Source: an uncultured Anaeromusa sp.
GTDB lineage: Bacteria > Bacillota > Negativicutes > Anaeromusales > Anaeromusaceae
Length of the DNA: 64,000 nucleotides
Assembly (NCBI RefSeq): GCF_963668665.1
Contig: NZ_OY764901.1
Coordinates: 291,001 to 355,000 of the forward strand
Reading direction: 5' to 3'
The notes beneath the pieces were generated by a model that saw only the letters and a program-made list of their open reading frames with translations, was not told the origin of the DNA and made no database searches. This document shows positions 25,744 through 39,106 of the stretch, one piece after another. The translations under genes and the position numbers were made by a program. Position 1 is the first letter of the stretch, and every line of letters begins with the position of its first letter.

Positions 25744-26784
25744 TCATCGTTCCTGCAACACGCTGTTTTTATTTAACGTCAACAGACTCTCTTCTAAGTT
25801 TTCCAAGGACTCCAGCGCTTTCCCGGTACCCAAAGCCACGCAAGACAGCGGATCTTCCGCCAGATACGTGGGGATGCCGGTTTCTTCTTGAATCAAGCGG
25901 TCTAAGCCGTGTAAAAGCGAACCGCCGCCAGTCATGACAATACCCCGATCCATAATATCCGAAGCCAGCTCAGGCGGCGTATTCTCCAGCACCGACTTCA
26001 CGCACTGTACGATCAACGCCACCGGCTCCGCCAGGGCTTCTCTCGTTTCCTCAGAGGTAATCCGAACCGTTTTCGGCAAGCCAGACAATAAATCCCGCCC
26101 GCGTACTTCCATAGTCTCGTTGCGGCTATTAGGAAATGCAGTACCAATCTGCACTTTCATTTCTTCGGCGGTACGCTCGCCGATCATAATCTTATATTCT
26201 TTTTTCACGAAGCTCACCAGCGACTCATCAAAACGGTCGCCGCCAATGCGCAACGATTCGCTTACAACAATACCGCCCAAGCTCAAAACCGCCACATCAG
26301 TGGTACCGCCGCCAATATCCACCACCATAGCGCCACAGGGTTCAGCAATATCAAGACCTGCTCCAAGAGCGGCCGCTAAGGGTTCTTCAATCAGATAGGT
26401 CTTTCTCGCCCCCGCCTGCATAGCCGCTTCCAATACCGCACGTTTTTCCACGGTTGTTACGCCGGAAGGAATGCAAACCATAATGCGCGGTTTAAAGAAA
26501 AGGCTTTTGCCTGCTACTTTACGGATAAAATGACGCAGCATGCTCTCGGTCGTGTCATAATCGGCAATGACGCCTTCCCGCAAAGGACGGATAGCGACAA
26601 TATTTCCAGGCGTACGGCCCAGCATGCGGCGCGCTTCTTCGCCGATCGCCAAAACCCGATTGCTGTCCTTATCAATAGCTACTACGGAAGGCTCCCGCAG
26701 CACAATTCCTTTTCCTTTTACATATACCAGCACATTGGCTGTTCCCAAATCAACACCGATATCGGTAGACATTCCAAAAAACAT
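25744..26784 (-). CDS. mbl: MreB-family actin (Mbl-like)
   Basis: Cytoplasmic actin homologue guiding lateral cell-wall synthesis (346 residues). Nucleotide-binding blocks are VDLGTANVLVYVKGKGIV, VVDIGGGTTDVAVLS and MTGGGSLLHGLD. I start at the ATG 7 nt after AGGAG; an upstream Met lacks a site. The position next to flgF/flgG identifies it as the Mbl-type copy rather than the mre-operon MreB. The spacer upstream is 610 nt and full of repeats. Confidence 0.95.
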   Translation of the reverse strand: MFFGMSTDIGVDLGTANVLVYVKGKGIVLREPSVVAIDKDSNRVLAIGEEARRMLGRTPGNIVAIRPLREGVIADYDTTESMLRHFIRKVAGKSLFFKPRIMVCIPSGVTTVEKRAVLEAAMQAGARKTYLIEEPLAAALGAGLDIAEPCGAMVVDIGGGTTDVAVLSLGGIVVSESLRIGGDRFDESLVSFVKKEYKIMIGERTAEEMKVQIGTAFPNSRNETMEVRGRDLLSGLPKTVRITSEETREALAEPVALIVQCVKSVLENTPPELASDIMDRGIVMTGGGSLLHGLDRLIQEETGIPTYLAEDPLSCVALGTGKALESLENLEESLLTLNKNSVLQER

Positions 26785-27394
26785 AGATATACTCCTTTCA
26801 ATAGGCACACACTAAAATAAATTTGTTCCACAAAACTTGGAAAAATCCTGCTTTCAGGATAAGAAAACCGCTATAAGAGAACGCAACTCAGAGTAACAGA
26901 GAAAAGCCAGAGAAAGGCCAGAGGAATAATATAAGGGAATGATTGAGGCTACGGTGGGTGACTGTATTTGAGACTTTTTTGGAGCAAGACGGTCCGCAGG
27001 ACGCAAAAATAGGAGGCGACGGAGAAAAGTTCCGTATGTCTGAGCGCCAGCGAGTTCGCGGAACTGCCGTCGAATCCTATTTTTGCGAGTCGCGCGGAAA
27101 TCTTGTCTCAAATACAGTTATGCCGCCGTTTATACAGAGGCTCTTAGCCCTTAAAAAACCCTTTCGCGTCTTTCGTGTGTTTCGCGGTTCTTTATCAACG
27201 TCCCACCGATTTATTATCCAACCGCGAAAAACGCGAAAAGCACGAAAATCGATAAAAGCCTAGAGATGTTTTTTCCAAAAATGAAAAATCCCCATGAAGG
27301 AACAAGAGTAACAAAGTGTCCAAAGAGCTTCGCCAGAGAATTTCAGTCTCTGCCCCCTCTGGCCACTCGATTACTCTGTTTTTAAGCCTCTAAC
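26785..27394. repeat. 610-nt spacer upstream of mbl with repeats and hairpins
   Basis: No gene is credible. 26884-26935 holds CAGAGTAACAGAG and GGCCAGAG repeats and 27306-27385 a related inverted stretch. 26961-27118 is a large palindromic element, described separately. About 27145-27255 (TTTCGCGTCTTTCGTGT...) is a weak inverted stretch of similar words (CGCGAAAAACGCGAAAAGC). The segment 26841-26860 has a 6-bp hairpin (ATCCTG/CAGGAT) with a T-run on the minus strand, a possible weak terminator or attenuator ahead of mbl. Confidence 0.6.
26961..27118. repeat. 158-bp palindromic element with terminal inverted repeats
   Basis: Perfect 14-bp ends ACTGTATTTGAGAC (26961-26974) and their complement (27105-27118). 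Inside, GCAAAAATAGGA (27003-27014) pairs with 27075-27086, and CGACGG (27017-27022) pairs with 27067-27072. The apical part carries GTCTGAGCG...AGCGAGTT, as do the elements at 62631-62695 and 63053-63115, and GGTCCGCAGG lies in the left side loop. It looks like a short non-coding mobile or REP-like palindrome. Confidence 0.8.
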
Positions 27395-28654
27395 TCACGA
27401 AGGCACGCGGTCAATCTGCGCTCCCAGGCTGCGCAGCTTGCCTACCAAATCCTCGTAACCGCGGTCAATGTGATGGAGGTAGCCTACTTCTGTCTGTCCG
27501 TCCGCCACCAGACCCGCCAACACCAAGGCTGCGCCAGCGCGCAAATCGGTCGCTTTAACCGGGCAGCCCGTCAAGCAAGGCGTTCCTTCCACAATGGCGC
27601 TACGACCCTCAATTTTAATATTAGCGCCCATCCGCTTCAATTCGTCCACATGCATAAAACGATTTTCAAAAACCGTCTCGGTAATCATGCCGGTGCCTTC
27701 CGCCACTGTCAACAGCGCCATGAACTGCGCCTGCATATCCGTAGGAAAGCCAGGGTATGGCAACGTTTTTACATCCACAGCCTTTACACGCCCCTGACTG
27801 AAAACACGAATTCCGTTTACATCTTCCTCAATACCAACGCCGGCTTCTTTCAGTTTCGCCACAACTGGTTTCAAATGCTCTGTTAACGCGCCTTCTACAT
27901 ACACATCGCCACCGGTCATAGCAGCCGCTACCATATAGGTCCCCGCCTCAATACGATCCGGGATTACCGTATAGGTACACCCCTTCAAGGCCGGAACTCC
28001 TTCAATTTTGATCACATTCGTTCCAGCACCGCGAATCTTAGCGCCCATCATGTTCAAATAGTTGGCCAAGTCGATAATTTCCGGCTCATGCGCCGGATTT
28101 TCTAAAATGCTCTGCCCTTCCGCCATACACGCAGCCATTAGAATATTTTCTGTCGCACCTACACTCGGAAAATCCAAGTAAATTCTAGCACCTTTCAAAC
28201 CATGAGGTGCTGTAGCTTCTACATAACCGTGTCCGATTTCCACTTGCGCCCCCAGCGCTTCAAACCCCTTTAAATGCAAATCGATCGGACGCGTGCCAAT
28301 AGCGCAGCCGCCAGGCAATGAAATACGAGCTTTGCCCAAGCGAGCTAAAAGCGGTCCCATAATCAAAAAAGACGCCCGCATCTTGCGCACCAATTCATAC
28401 GGCGCATCATGATTTCCTATGACCGTACTGTCTACTGCCAGCCGTCCCTCTGCATCACGATGCGCGGGAACGCCTAACCGTTCCAACACCAATGCAAAGG
28501 TCCGCACATCCTCTAAGTTTGGCACTTCTTCAATAACACTCGGCGTTTGTCCTAAAAGGGTAGCTGCAATCAAGGGCAGCACTGCATTTTTTGCTCCGCT
28601 TACCTTTACTGTGCCCCGCAAGGAATTGCCACCGCGAATGACCAGTTTCTCCAT
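27395..28654 (-). CDS. murA: UDP-N-acetylglucosamine 1-carboxyvinyltransferase
   Basis: First committed step of peptidoglycan synthesis: transfers enolpyruvate from PEP to UDP-GlcNAc in the cytoplasm. The protein (419 residues from this start) has [17 protein letters not shown] near the N-terminus and the active-site loop [14 protein letters not shown] with the catalytic, fosfomycin-reactive cysteine. The start ATG lies 5 nt after GGAGG; the longer frame to 28696 lacks a site. It follows the atp operon terminator, the same order as in Bacillus (atp-murA-mbl). Confidence 0.97.
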   Translation of the reverse strand: MEKLVIRGGNSLRGTVKVSGAKNAVLPLIAATLLGQTPSVIEEVPNLEDVRTFALVLERLGVPAHRDAEGRLAVDSTVIGNHDAPYELVRKMRASFLIMGPLLARLGKARISLPGGCAIGTRPIDLHLKGFEALGAQVEIGHGYVEATAPHGLKGARIYLDFPSVGATENILMAACMAEGQSILENPAHEPEIIDLANYLNMMGAKIRGAGTNVIKIEGVPALKGCTYTVIPDRIEAGTYMVAAAMTGGDVYVEGALTEHLKPVVAKLKEAGVGIEEDVNGIRVFSQGRVKAVDVKTLPYPGFPTDMQAQFMALLTVAEGTGMITETVFENRFMHVDELKRMGANIKIEGRSAIVEGTPCLTGCPVKATDLRAGAALVLAGLVADGQTEVGYLHHIDRGYEDLVGKLRSLGAQIDRVPS

Positions 28655-28802
28655 TTTTTCCTCCAGCAGGAATGCCTGCGCATTCTTTATTTTCATGGTA
28701 GTGCGTTCTATTTCTGACTATCCTATAGTTTACCATCCTCCTTTCCTACTCCGCAAGCATTCTGGTACATCTGTTAGAAAAAAGTTGGATTTTAGAACAA
28801 GC

Positions 28803-28837
28803 AAAAGGACTGCAGCTGATAAAGCCGCAGTCCTTTT
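28803..28837 (-). terminator. Intrinsic terminator of the atp operon
   Basis: AAAAGGACTGC (minus) pairs with GCAGTCCTTTT, extended by GGCT/AGCT to 15 pairs around the loop TTATC. It lies 14 nt after the atpC stop; the final TTTT of the stem acts as the T-run. Confidence 0.9.
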
Positions 28838-28850
28838 GGGGGATTATAGG

Positions 28851-29258
28851 TTATAATTTCTGCTGTACTGTACGAATGCGCATAATAGCCCGTTTCAGAG
28901 CCAATTCAGCACGCATATGATCGATATCGGCACCGGTTTCCCGGATTCGGCAGACAGCCCGTTCTTTAGCCGCTTCCGCCCGTTCCAAATCAATTTCTTC
29001 CGGCAGTTCCGCACACTGCGCCAGAAGCGTAATACGCTCAGGCAGTACTTCGATAATACCGCCGCAAACAGCAATGGCAAACTCACCGCTCTCGCGCATC
29101 ACGCGTACTGGCCAGATTTCGAGCCCGGCTAATAGCGGCGCATGGCCAGGAAGCACACCGATGTCACCGCCGGTCGTCCGAGCAATGACCATCTTTACAT
29201 CTTCCTGAAAGACCAAGCGTTCGGGGCTGACCACTTCCAGGCGGATGGTTTTCGCCAT
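28851..29258 (-). CDS. atpC: ATP synthase epsilon subunit
   Basis: Central-stalk subunit of F1 that couples and regulates rotation (135 residues). The N-terminal beta-sandwich (LEVVSPERLVF, GDIGVLPGHAPLLAGL) and C-terminal helical pair (about 90-135) are complete. It lies 4 nt after atpD, last in the atp operon before the terminator at 28803-28837. Confidence 0.97.
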   Translation of the reverse strand: MAKTIRLEVVSPERLVFQEDVKMVIARTTGGDIGVLPGHAPLLAGLEIWPVRVMRESGEFAIAVCGGIIEVLPERITLLAQCAELPEEIDLERAEAAKERAVCRIRETGADIDHMRAELALKRAIMRIRTVQQKL

Positions 29259-29262
29259 GGAG

Positions 29263-30702
<1,440 letters not shown>

Positions 30703-31557
30703 CTACTTCAGCGCTTCCGCTCCGCCAACAATTTCACTGATTTCACGGGTAATCGTAGCCTGACGCACCTTGTTGTAGTTAAGTACCAGTTTATGAATGA
30801 GCTCTTCCGCATTATCTGTGGCTGAACCCATAGCCGTCATTCTGGACCCCAATTCGCTAGCAGCAGCCTGCATCAGTCCACCATAAATGACTGTTTCCAG
30901 ATAACGAGGCAAAAGCACTGTCAGCACGGATTCCGCCGAAGGTTCAAAGATAAAGTCCCGCGCCGCCTCTTCCGCCGCCTGCGGCGCCTGGGCCGGCAGC
31001 AACTTCAAATGTGTCGGGTGTTGATTGATGGGCGAGCGAAAATACGTATACACCAAATATACTTCATCATAAAGTCCGGCGGTAAAATCTGCCGAAACCT
31101 CTGCTGCAATGCGTGTTGCGTGCTCATACGTAGGACGCTCGGAAAACCCGAGATATTCCCGTTCAATCTGATAGCTTCTGCGAGAAAAATATTCTTTAGC
31201 CTTGCGGCCTACGGCAATTATGGCAATCTCTTCTTTAGGCTTTCCTTCCATGGCCGCCAGCGCCTCTTTCATCAAATTGGACGAATAGGCGCCTGCCAAA
31301 CCTTTATCAGCGCTAAGGATAAGATAGGCCGTCTTTTTAATTTCCCGCTTCGCCAGCAACGGATGCGTTACATCCAGGCGGCTGTTCGCTACCGTGCCAA
31401 GCACTTCTAGAATCTTTTCCGTAAAAGGCTGACTAGCGTACGCCCGTTCCTGGGCTTTGCGCAACCGCGCCGCCGCCACCATCTTCATGGCTTTGGTGAT
31501 TTGTTCGATGCTCCGTACGCTTTTTATTCTGCGCCGAATGTCTTGTGTACTAGCCAT
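30703..31557 (-). CDS. atpG: ATP synthase gamma subunit
   Basis: Rotor shaft of F1 (284 residues). The N-terminal coiled coil DIRRRIKSVRSIEQITKAM and the C-terminal NKVRQATITREISEIVGGA are conserved and fit the alpha3-beta3 core. It lies 7 nt after atpA. Confidence 0.97.
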   Translation of the reverse strand: MASTQDIRRRIKSVRSIEQITKAMKMVAAARLRKAQERAYASQPFTEKILEVLGTVANSRLDVTHPLLAKREIKKTAYLILSADKGLAGAYSSNLMKEALAAMEGKPKEEIAIIAVGRKAKEYFSRRSYQIEREYLGFSERPTYEHATRIAAEVSADFTAGLYDEVYLVYTYFRSPINQHPTHLKLLPAQAPQAAEEAARDFIFEPSAESVLTVLLPRYLETVIYGGLMQAAASELGSRMTAMGSATDNAEELIHKLVLNYNKVRQATITREISEIVGGAEALK

Positions 31558-31564
31558 ACCCTAC

Positions 31565-33641
<2,077 letters not shown>

Positions 33642-33648
<7 letters not shown>

Positions 33649-34154
33649 GGCAAACCACCTGTTTTTTCATGCTCCAGCTTCTCAATAAAATCATCTACCA
33701 ACTGCGCATGTGCCGCAGCATCCAGGTTCTGGGAAAGAATTTTCCCAGCTGCCGCCACCGAAAGAGCCACTACTTCACTGCGCAGGTCTTGCAATGCTTT
33801 TTCTCGTTCCCGAGCCAGCTCTTCTTGCGTCGCCTTAAGCAAACGAGCATGTTCTTCCTTAGCCGCTTGCAAAAGGTCTTCCTTATTCTGCTCTGCCAAG
33901 CGGTTGGCTTTTTCCACAATCTGCTGGGCCTGATTTCTGGCAGCCGCCAGCTCTTTCAAATATTCTTCTTTCAGCTTAGCTGCTTCCTGTCGCTCTTGCT
34001 CGGCCGCTTCCAAGCTGCCTGCAATGCGCTGCTCCCGTTCCGCCAACATGGACATGAGCGGCTTGTAAGCAAATTTTGTCAACAAAGCTACTAACAGCAG
34101 AAAATTGAAAATCTGAATCAGCAGCGTCGCGTTCAAATCAATCAATCCCGGCAC
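33642..34154 (-). CDS. atpF: ATP synthase b subunit
   Basis: Peripheral-stalk subunit (170 residues): one N-terminal membrane helix (about 8-28) and a long charged coiled coil (ALA/GLU/LYS-rich, 40-150) reaching up to F1. Single copy, so a homodimeric stalk is expected. Confidence 0.96.
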
Positions 34155-34228
34155 CTCCTATCTGCAAAATGACTCCGTGCGCCGCTAAGCGGCCACAACG
34201 GTTTTGTTTTTTGAACAACAGGCCGAGA

Positions 34229-35199
<971 letters not shown>

Positions 35200-35287
35200 T
35201 GTATTCCCTCCTTTCTTTTGCGCCACTCCGGCGCAGCGTTACAAACACCTCAATTGTTTTCGAATACTCTCCCCTGGGCACAGGCAT

Positions 35288-35659
35288 CTACAAACCCCGT
35301 TTCACCGCAAAGAACACAAAAAAAAGAAACAGCACTCCCTGCAAGGAAAACAGCCCCACGACGGAAGCCCAAAAAGAAACGCCCTGCACCTTTAGCGAAA
35401 GCAGCAATAATAACACTAAAAAAATCAAACGAACCAGCCAGCCGACACGCATGGAGCGCACCGCCTGCGCCATCGGCAAATCTACTGCTTTTTGCACCCG
35501 GCGGCACAACAACAAATAGTACACTAAGCTCCCAAGCCAGCCCAGCAAAAATCCCCTGGCCCAATCTTCCGCGCCAGCAGCCCAAGTTAACGCCGTAAAG
35601 CACGTCCCCCAGACAAACAGACCGGTCAAGGTGCGTCGAATGGAAAAAAACGTCTCCAT
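35288..35659 (-). CDS. atpI: ATP synthase subunit I-like membrane protein
   Basis: A 123-residue, four-helix hydrophobic protein in the AtpI position. AtpI-type proteins help assemble the c-ring and are weakly conserved, so the assignment rests on topology and on lying between atpZ (3 nt) and atpB. Basic loop RVQKAVDLPMAQAVRSMRVG lies between the second and third helix. Confidence 0.8.
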   Translation of the reverse strand: METFFSIRRTLTGLFVWGTCFTALTWAAGAEDWARGFLLGWLGSLVYYLLLCRRVQKAVDLPMAQAVRSMRVGWLVRLIFLVLLLLLSLKVQGVSFWASVVGLFSLQGVLFLFFVFFAVKRGL

Positions 35660-35662
35660 GCC

Positions 35663-35875
35663 TCACTCCTGTCTGTTGACAATCTTACGGTAAATAGACC
35701 ACATGCCGGCTAAAAAGCCCAGAACAATACCAAACACAGTACCCCATGGCGCTGTATCCAACCAGCTGTCCCACAGCCTGCCGCCAAGAACGCCAACAGC
35801 TACACAAGCAGCCATTTGCAGCCCTAGCGAACTCGCATAGGACAAAAATTGCCACCACTCTTGTTTCCCGGCCAT
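35663..35875 (-). CDS. atpZ: AtpZ-like small membrane protein
   Basis: A 70-residue protein with two membrane helices (about 9-31 and 42-62) and the loop GRLWDSWLDTAPWGTV, typical of the AtpZ/DUF/F1Fo-ATPase_1 family found at the head of atp operons and linked to divalent-cation transport or ring assembly. First gene of the atp operon; the promoter must lie in 35876-36015 but no strong hexamer pair stands out, only a 7-bp inverted repeat (TTAGCTG/CAGCTAA) near 35968-35990. Confidence 0.8.
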   Translation of the reverse strand: MAGKQEWWQFLSYASSLGLQMAACVAVGVLGGRLWDSWLDTAPWGTVFGIVLGFLAGMWSIYRKIVNRQE

Positions 35876-36015
35876 GCAGAATCCCTCCTACCGCATAAGT
35901 AAAGTAATTCTCCAAAACCCCACGAACTCCTGCTATGCTCCTTGTATTCTTATGACAATTAGCTGTGCCTTTCAGCTAAATTACTTCAAAAATATTAAAA
36001 TTAAGAAAAGCCAAT

Positions 36016-36054
36016 AAAAAAGCTGTAAAAAATGCTTAAAGCATTTTTTACAGC
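36016..36054 (-). terminator. Intrinsic terminator after wecB
   Basis: A perfect 14-bp stem GCTGTAAAAAATGC/GCATTTTTTACAGC (36022-36035 and 36041-36054) with a 5-nt loop, followed on the minus strand by TTTTTT (36016-36021), 12 nt after the wecB stop. Confidence 0.92.
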
Positions 36055-36065
36055 CTATCAAGGCG

Positions 36066-37235
36066 CTATTTGCAGTTTTTTCCGTCTTGACCAAACATAA
36101 GCGGCATTTGCGCCAGTCCGTGCCGCCAAAGAATGGTTTGTACGATGCGCTTCGCCGCCTGGCCATCGCCGTAGGGATTGCAAGCCGTCGCCATGCGCCG
36201 GTATTCTTCGGCGTCTGCCAGCAAGCTTTGAGTCTCGCTGTATATCCGTTCTTTTTCCGTGCCAATCAGCTTGACCGTACCCGCTTCCACTGCCTCCGGG
36301 CGTTCCGTTGTGTCACGCAGAACCAATACCGGTTTGCCCAAGGAAGGAGCTTCTTCTTGAATGCCGCCGGAGTCAGTCAGCACCAAATATGAGCGAGCCA
36401 TCAAATTAGCAAACGGCTGGTATTCCAAGGGGTCAATCAAATGAACTCTTGCAATTCCGCCCAATTCCTGGCGTACCACTTCGCGCACTTTAGGATTGCG
36501 GTGCACCGGAAACACTACTTCTACATCTGGAAATTCTTCCACAATTTGACGTAAAGCTTGATATACATGCCGCATAGGCTCGCCCAGATTTTCGCGGCGA
36601 TGCGTCGTCAGCAGCACAACCCGCTGACGCTGATAATCAATTCGAGACAACAGTTCGTCTTCGAATACATAATCGTCCTGCACGGTATTCAATAAAGCGT
36701 CTATGACCGTATTGCCGGTAATAAAAATATCGTCCTTTGTCACCGCTTCTTCTTGTAAGTTGGCAGCCGACGTTTTAGTAGGGGCAAAATGCAAATCCGC
36801 CAGCGAACCGGTTAGCTTGCGATTCATTTCCTCAGGATAAGGTGAATACTTGTTGCGAGTACGCAGGCCTGCTTCCACATGGCCGACCGCAATTTGATGA
36901 TAAAAAGAGGCCAACGCCCCCACAAAGGTAGTTGTTGTATCGCCATGCACAAGCACCAAATCCGGCTTCGCTTCCGCAAGCACTGTATTTAAGCCGTTTA
37001 AAGCCCGCCCTGTAATATCAAAAAGCGTTTGCCCTTGAGCCATGATATCCAAATCATAATCCGGCTTAATGGCAAATAAATCCAAAACTTGATCCAACAT
37101 TTCCCGATGTTGGGCGGTAACCGCCACTACCGGTTCAATGTGCGCTGAGTGCTTTTGCAATTCCAACACCACCGGCGCCATTTTTATGGCCTCCGGCCGT
37201 GTGCCGAATACGGTCATTACCTTGATGCGTGACAT
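36066..37235 (-). CDS. wecB: UDP-N-acetylglucosamine 2-epimerase (non-hydrolysing)
   Basis: Converts UDP-GlcNAc to UDP-ManNAc for envelope polysaccharides (389 residues). GTRPEAIKMAPVVLELQ at the start, VHGDTTTTFVG, HVEAGLRT and the SGGIQEEAPSLGKPVL region are the family signatures. It is paired with the upstream GlcNAc-1-phosphate transferase gene. Confidence 0.96.
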   Translation of the reverse strand: MSRIKVMTVFGTRPEAIKMAPVVLELQKHSAHIEPVVAVTAQHREMLDQVLDLFAIKPDYDLDIMAQGQTLFDITGRALNGLNTVLAEAKPDLVLVHGDTTTTFVGALASFYHQIAVGHVEAGLRTRNKYSPYPEEMNRKLTGSLADLHFAPTKTSAANLQEEAVTKDDIFITGNTVIDALLNTVQDDYVFEDELLSRIDYQRQRVVLLTTHRRENLGEPMRHVYQALRQIVEEFPDVEVVFPVHRNPKVREVVRQELGGIARVHLIDPLEYQPFANLMARSYLVLTDSGGIQEEAPSLGKPVLVLRDTTERPEAVEAGTVKLIGTEKERIYSETQSLLADAEEYRRMATACNPYGDGQAAKRIVQTILWRHGLAQMPLMFGQDGKNCK

Positions 37236-37309
37236 AGTCCAGCTCCTTATTTCTCAGTTTAGATGGCGGCAACGCATTTCAGGCTTGCCGCCGCAATTCG
37301 ATAAACGAA

Positions 37310-37329
37310 GACGGGCCCGAAAGCCCGTC
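37310..37329 (-). terminator. Possible terminator after the WecA/TagO gene
   Basis: GACGGGC/GCCCGTC with a 6-nt loop lies 24 nt after the stop at 37353; the following T-run is weak. A second hairpin (GGCGGCAA/TTGCCGCC, 37265-37292) follows. Both may only moderate transcription into wecB. Confidence 0.45.
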
Positions 37330-37352
37330 AAAATAACGAAACCATGTAATTT

Positions 37353-38387
37353 TTAGGAATGACTGTGCGACGACTCTCCCGAAGAAAGCACACCTAGGCG
37401 GCGAGCTCCGTAACAGGCAATCCCCAACAAGGAAACTACAATCACAAAACCCAGGACATAACTGACTTCGGTCAACACAATCGCGCTCACGCCTAAACAA
37501 CCGCTAATAGCATACATCAAGAGCACTGCCTGCTTCTGACTAAGGCCCAGCGCCAAAAGGCGATGATGCAGATGGCCTTTGTCCGGCTTGAAAATCGGCT
37601 GTCCATTCGTGTAGCGGCGAATAATCGCAAAAGCAGTATCCAAAATAGGCAGCCCCATCGCCACAACCGGCACAATCAGAGCAATCGTCGCAGCGCTCTT
37701 CACCGTTCCTAAAACGGAAATGCCTGCCAGCATAAAGCCCAAAAACATACTGCCTGTGTCGCCCATAAAAATCCGAGCCGGATTAAAATTGTAATGCAAA
37801 AAACCAAGGGCACTGCCGGCCAATGCCGCCGTCAGTATCGCCACAACCCAAATGTTTTGCTGCAAAGCCACCAACAGAATGGTCACCGCCGCAATACTGG
37901 AAACCCCTGCAGCCAAGCCGTCTAGGCCATCGATCAAATTCACAACATTGATCATGCTGACAGTAAACAACACTGTAAACGGAACCGAAAACATCTCCAA
38001 ATAGAGCATTTCTTCGCCAAAAGGATTGCTAAGCCAATCAATGCGCACATTAAAGCCGACCATAACCAAGGCCGCCGCAATTTGCCCTATCAATTTGACT
38101 CTGGCGGAAAGCGGCTTCATATCATCGACAATGCCAACCATCACGATCACCGTGCCGCCAATTAACAGGCCCAAAATCTCACGGCTGACATGCATGCTGG
38201 CCAAAACAGCAAATACGAAACCCGCAAAAATAGCCAATCCTCCCATACGCGGTATCGGACTTGTGTGCACTTTGCGAGCATCCGGCGCATCCATGGCGCC
38301 TGCCTTAACTGCCAATTTCATCACCTGAGGCGTCAACAGATAAGTAACAAACAAAGCAACCACAAAAGCCAACATATATGTCGGCAT
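37353..38387 (-). CDS. Undecaprenyl-phosphate GlcNAc-1-phosphate transferase (WecA/TagO type)
   Basis: Starts surface-polysaccharide synthesis by moving GlcNAc-1-phosphate onto undecaprenyl phosphate at the inner membrane (344 residues, about ten helices). Conserved MraY/WecA blocks: DDMKPLSARVKL, NVVNLIDGLDGLAAG, GDTGSMFLGFML and a HLHHRLLALG histidine loop. It starts with ATG about 8 nt after GAGGTG, with a strong promoter upstream (38431-38459). Next comes wecB. Confidence 0.94.
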   Translation of the reverse strand: MPTYMLAFVVALFVTYLLTPQVMKLAVKAGAMDAPDARKVHTSPIPRMGGLAIFAGFVFAVLASMHVSREILGLLIGGTVIVMVGIVDDMKPLSARVKLIGQIAAALVMVGFNVRIDWLSNPFGEEMLYLEMFSVPFTVLFTVSMINVVNLIDGLDGLAAGVSSIAAVTILLVALQQNIWVVAILTAALAGSALGFLHYNFNPARIFMGDTGSMFLGFMLAGISVLGTVKSAATIALIVPVVAMGLPILDTAFAIIRRYTNGQPIFKPDKGHLHHRLLALGLSQKQAVLLMYAISGCLGVSAIVLTEVSYVLGFVIVVSLLGIACYGARRLGVLSSGESSHSHS

Positions 38388-38430
38388 AGTATATGCACCT
38401 CTTTTTCTTACACTTGCACAATCTTTTTCT

Positions 38431-38459
38431 ATTGTAGCCCAGCCTCTGCGCCTTGTCAA
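38431..38459 (-). promoter_or_regulatory. Strong sigma-A promoter for the WecA/TagO gene
   Basis: Perfect TTGACA (38454-38459) and TACAAT (38431-38436) on the minus strand with a 17-nt spacer, giving a leader of about 40 nt before the ATG at 38387. It lies just after the stop of the MazG-like gene. Confidence 0.88.
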
Positions 38460-38466
38460 ATAGCTT

Positions 38467-39096
38467 CTACAAGCGGCAATAGCCTTTGCGGCAAAGCTTG
38501 CGCACATGCCGCTCCACAGCCTGTTTTAGATCCACTTGATAACGCGCTGCTAAAATATACATCATCGTAAAACAGCATTGCGCCACATCTAAAAGTTCCA
38601 AGGCGCACCCATGCGCCGCTTCCAAATCGGAAAGGTCCGCAGTTTCGCCTGAAGCTCCCTGCCGTTTGCCAAGAAATTGCGTCAGTTCTCCTAATTCCTC
38701 TTGAATTTTGCAAACCGTCCGCAACAGATCCACTTCCGGAAGCTCCAACTGCGGCAAGGCCATGTACTTAAACCGACCTTTGGTGAAAATCGCATAGCTC
38801 AAGGCATGATCAAACGCATAGCCTTTCGCATCCAATTTTTCCAAATGCGCATCAATCAATGGATCAACATAAACGCCTTGCATTTCTTCCATCACAAAAA
38901 TCATGGTCACACAGGTTTGGGCCACATCCAGCAGCTCTCCCACCACCTCAGCCAGCAGCGTTGGGGCATCTGGTTTTTGCCCCAACTGTAAAATAGCCCG
39001 GGAAAGTTCGCCAGCTTCCTCCACCAGCTTCAGCAACGTGGAGTGCGGCGTTGGCTGCAAACCATCCAATTTTGGCAAGGCAATCGTCGTTACCAT
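38467..39096 (-). CDS. Tandem MazG-like domain protein
   Basis: A 209-residue cytoplasmic protein with two copies of the all-alpha MazG-like motif: KLVEEAGELSRAI...EVVGELLDVAQTCVTM (about 23-65) and KIQEELGELTQFL...ALELLDVAQCCFTM (about 125-185). MazG-type enzymes hydrolyse nucleoside triphosphates; the paired EExxE and ExxDVAQ motifs are the metal-binding residues. Both halves keep them, so both may be active or form an internal dimer. Start at the ATG 5-6 nt after AGGAGG. Substrate unknown; dCMP deaminase is nearby, which hints at nucleotide pools. Confidence 0.8.
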   Translation of the reverse strand: MVTTIALPKLDGLQPTPHSTLLKLVEEAGELSRAILQLGQKPDAPTLLAEVVGELLDVAQTCVTMIFVMEEMQGVYVDPLIDAHLEKLDAKGYAFDHALSYAIFTKGRFKYMALPQLELPEVDLLRTVCKIQEELGELTQFLGKRQGASGETADLSDLEAAHGCALELLDVAQCCFTMMYILAARYQVDLKQAVERHVRKLCRKGYCRL

Positions 39097-39106
39097 GACA
39101 GCCTCC

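Noticed and set aside
35968..35990. Operator for the atp operon
   Set aside because: The 7-bp inverted repeat is short and no known regulator site was recognised; kept only as a remark.
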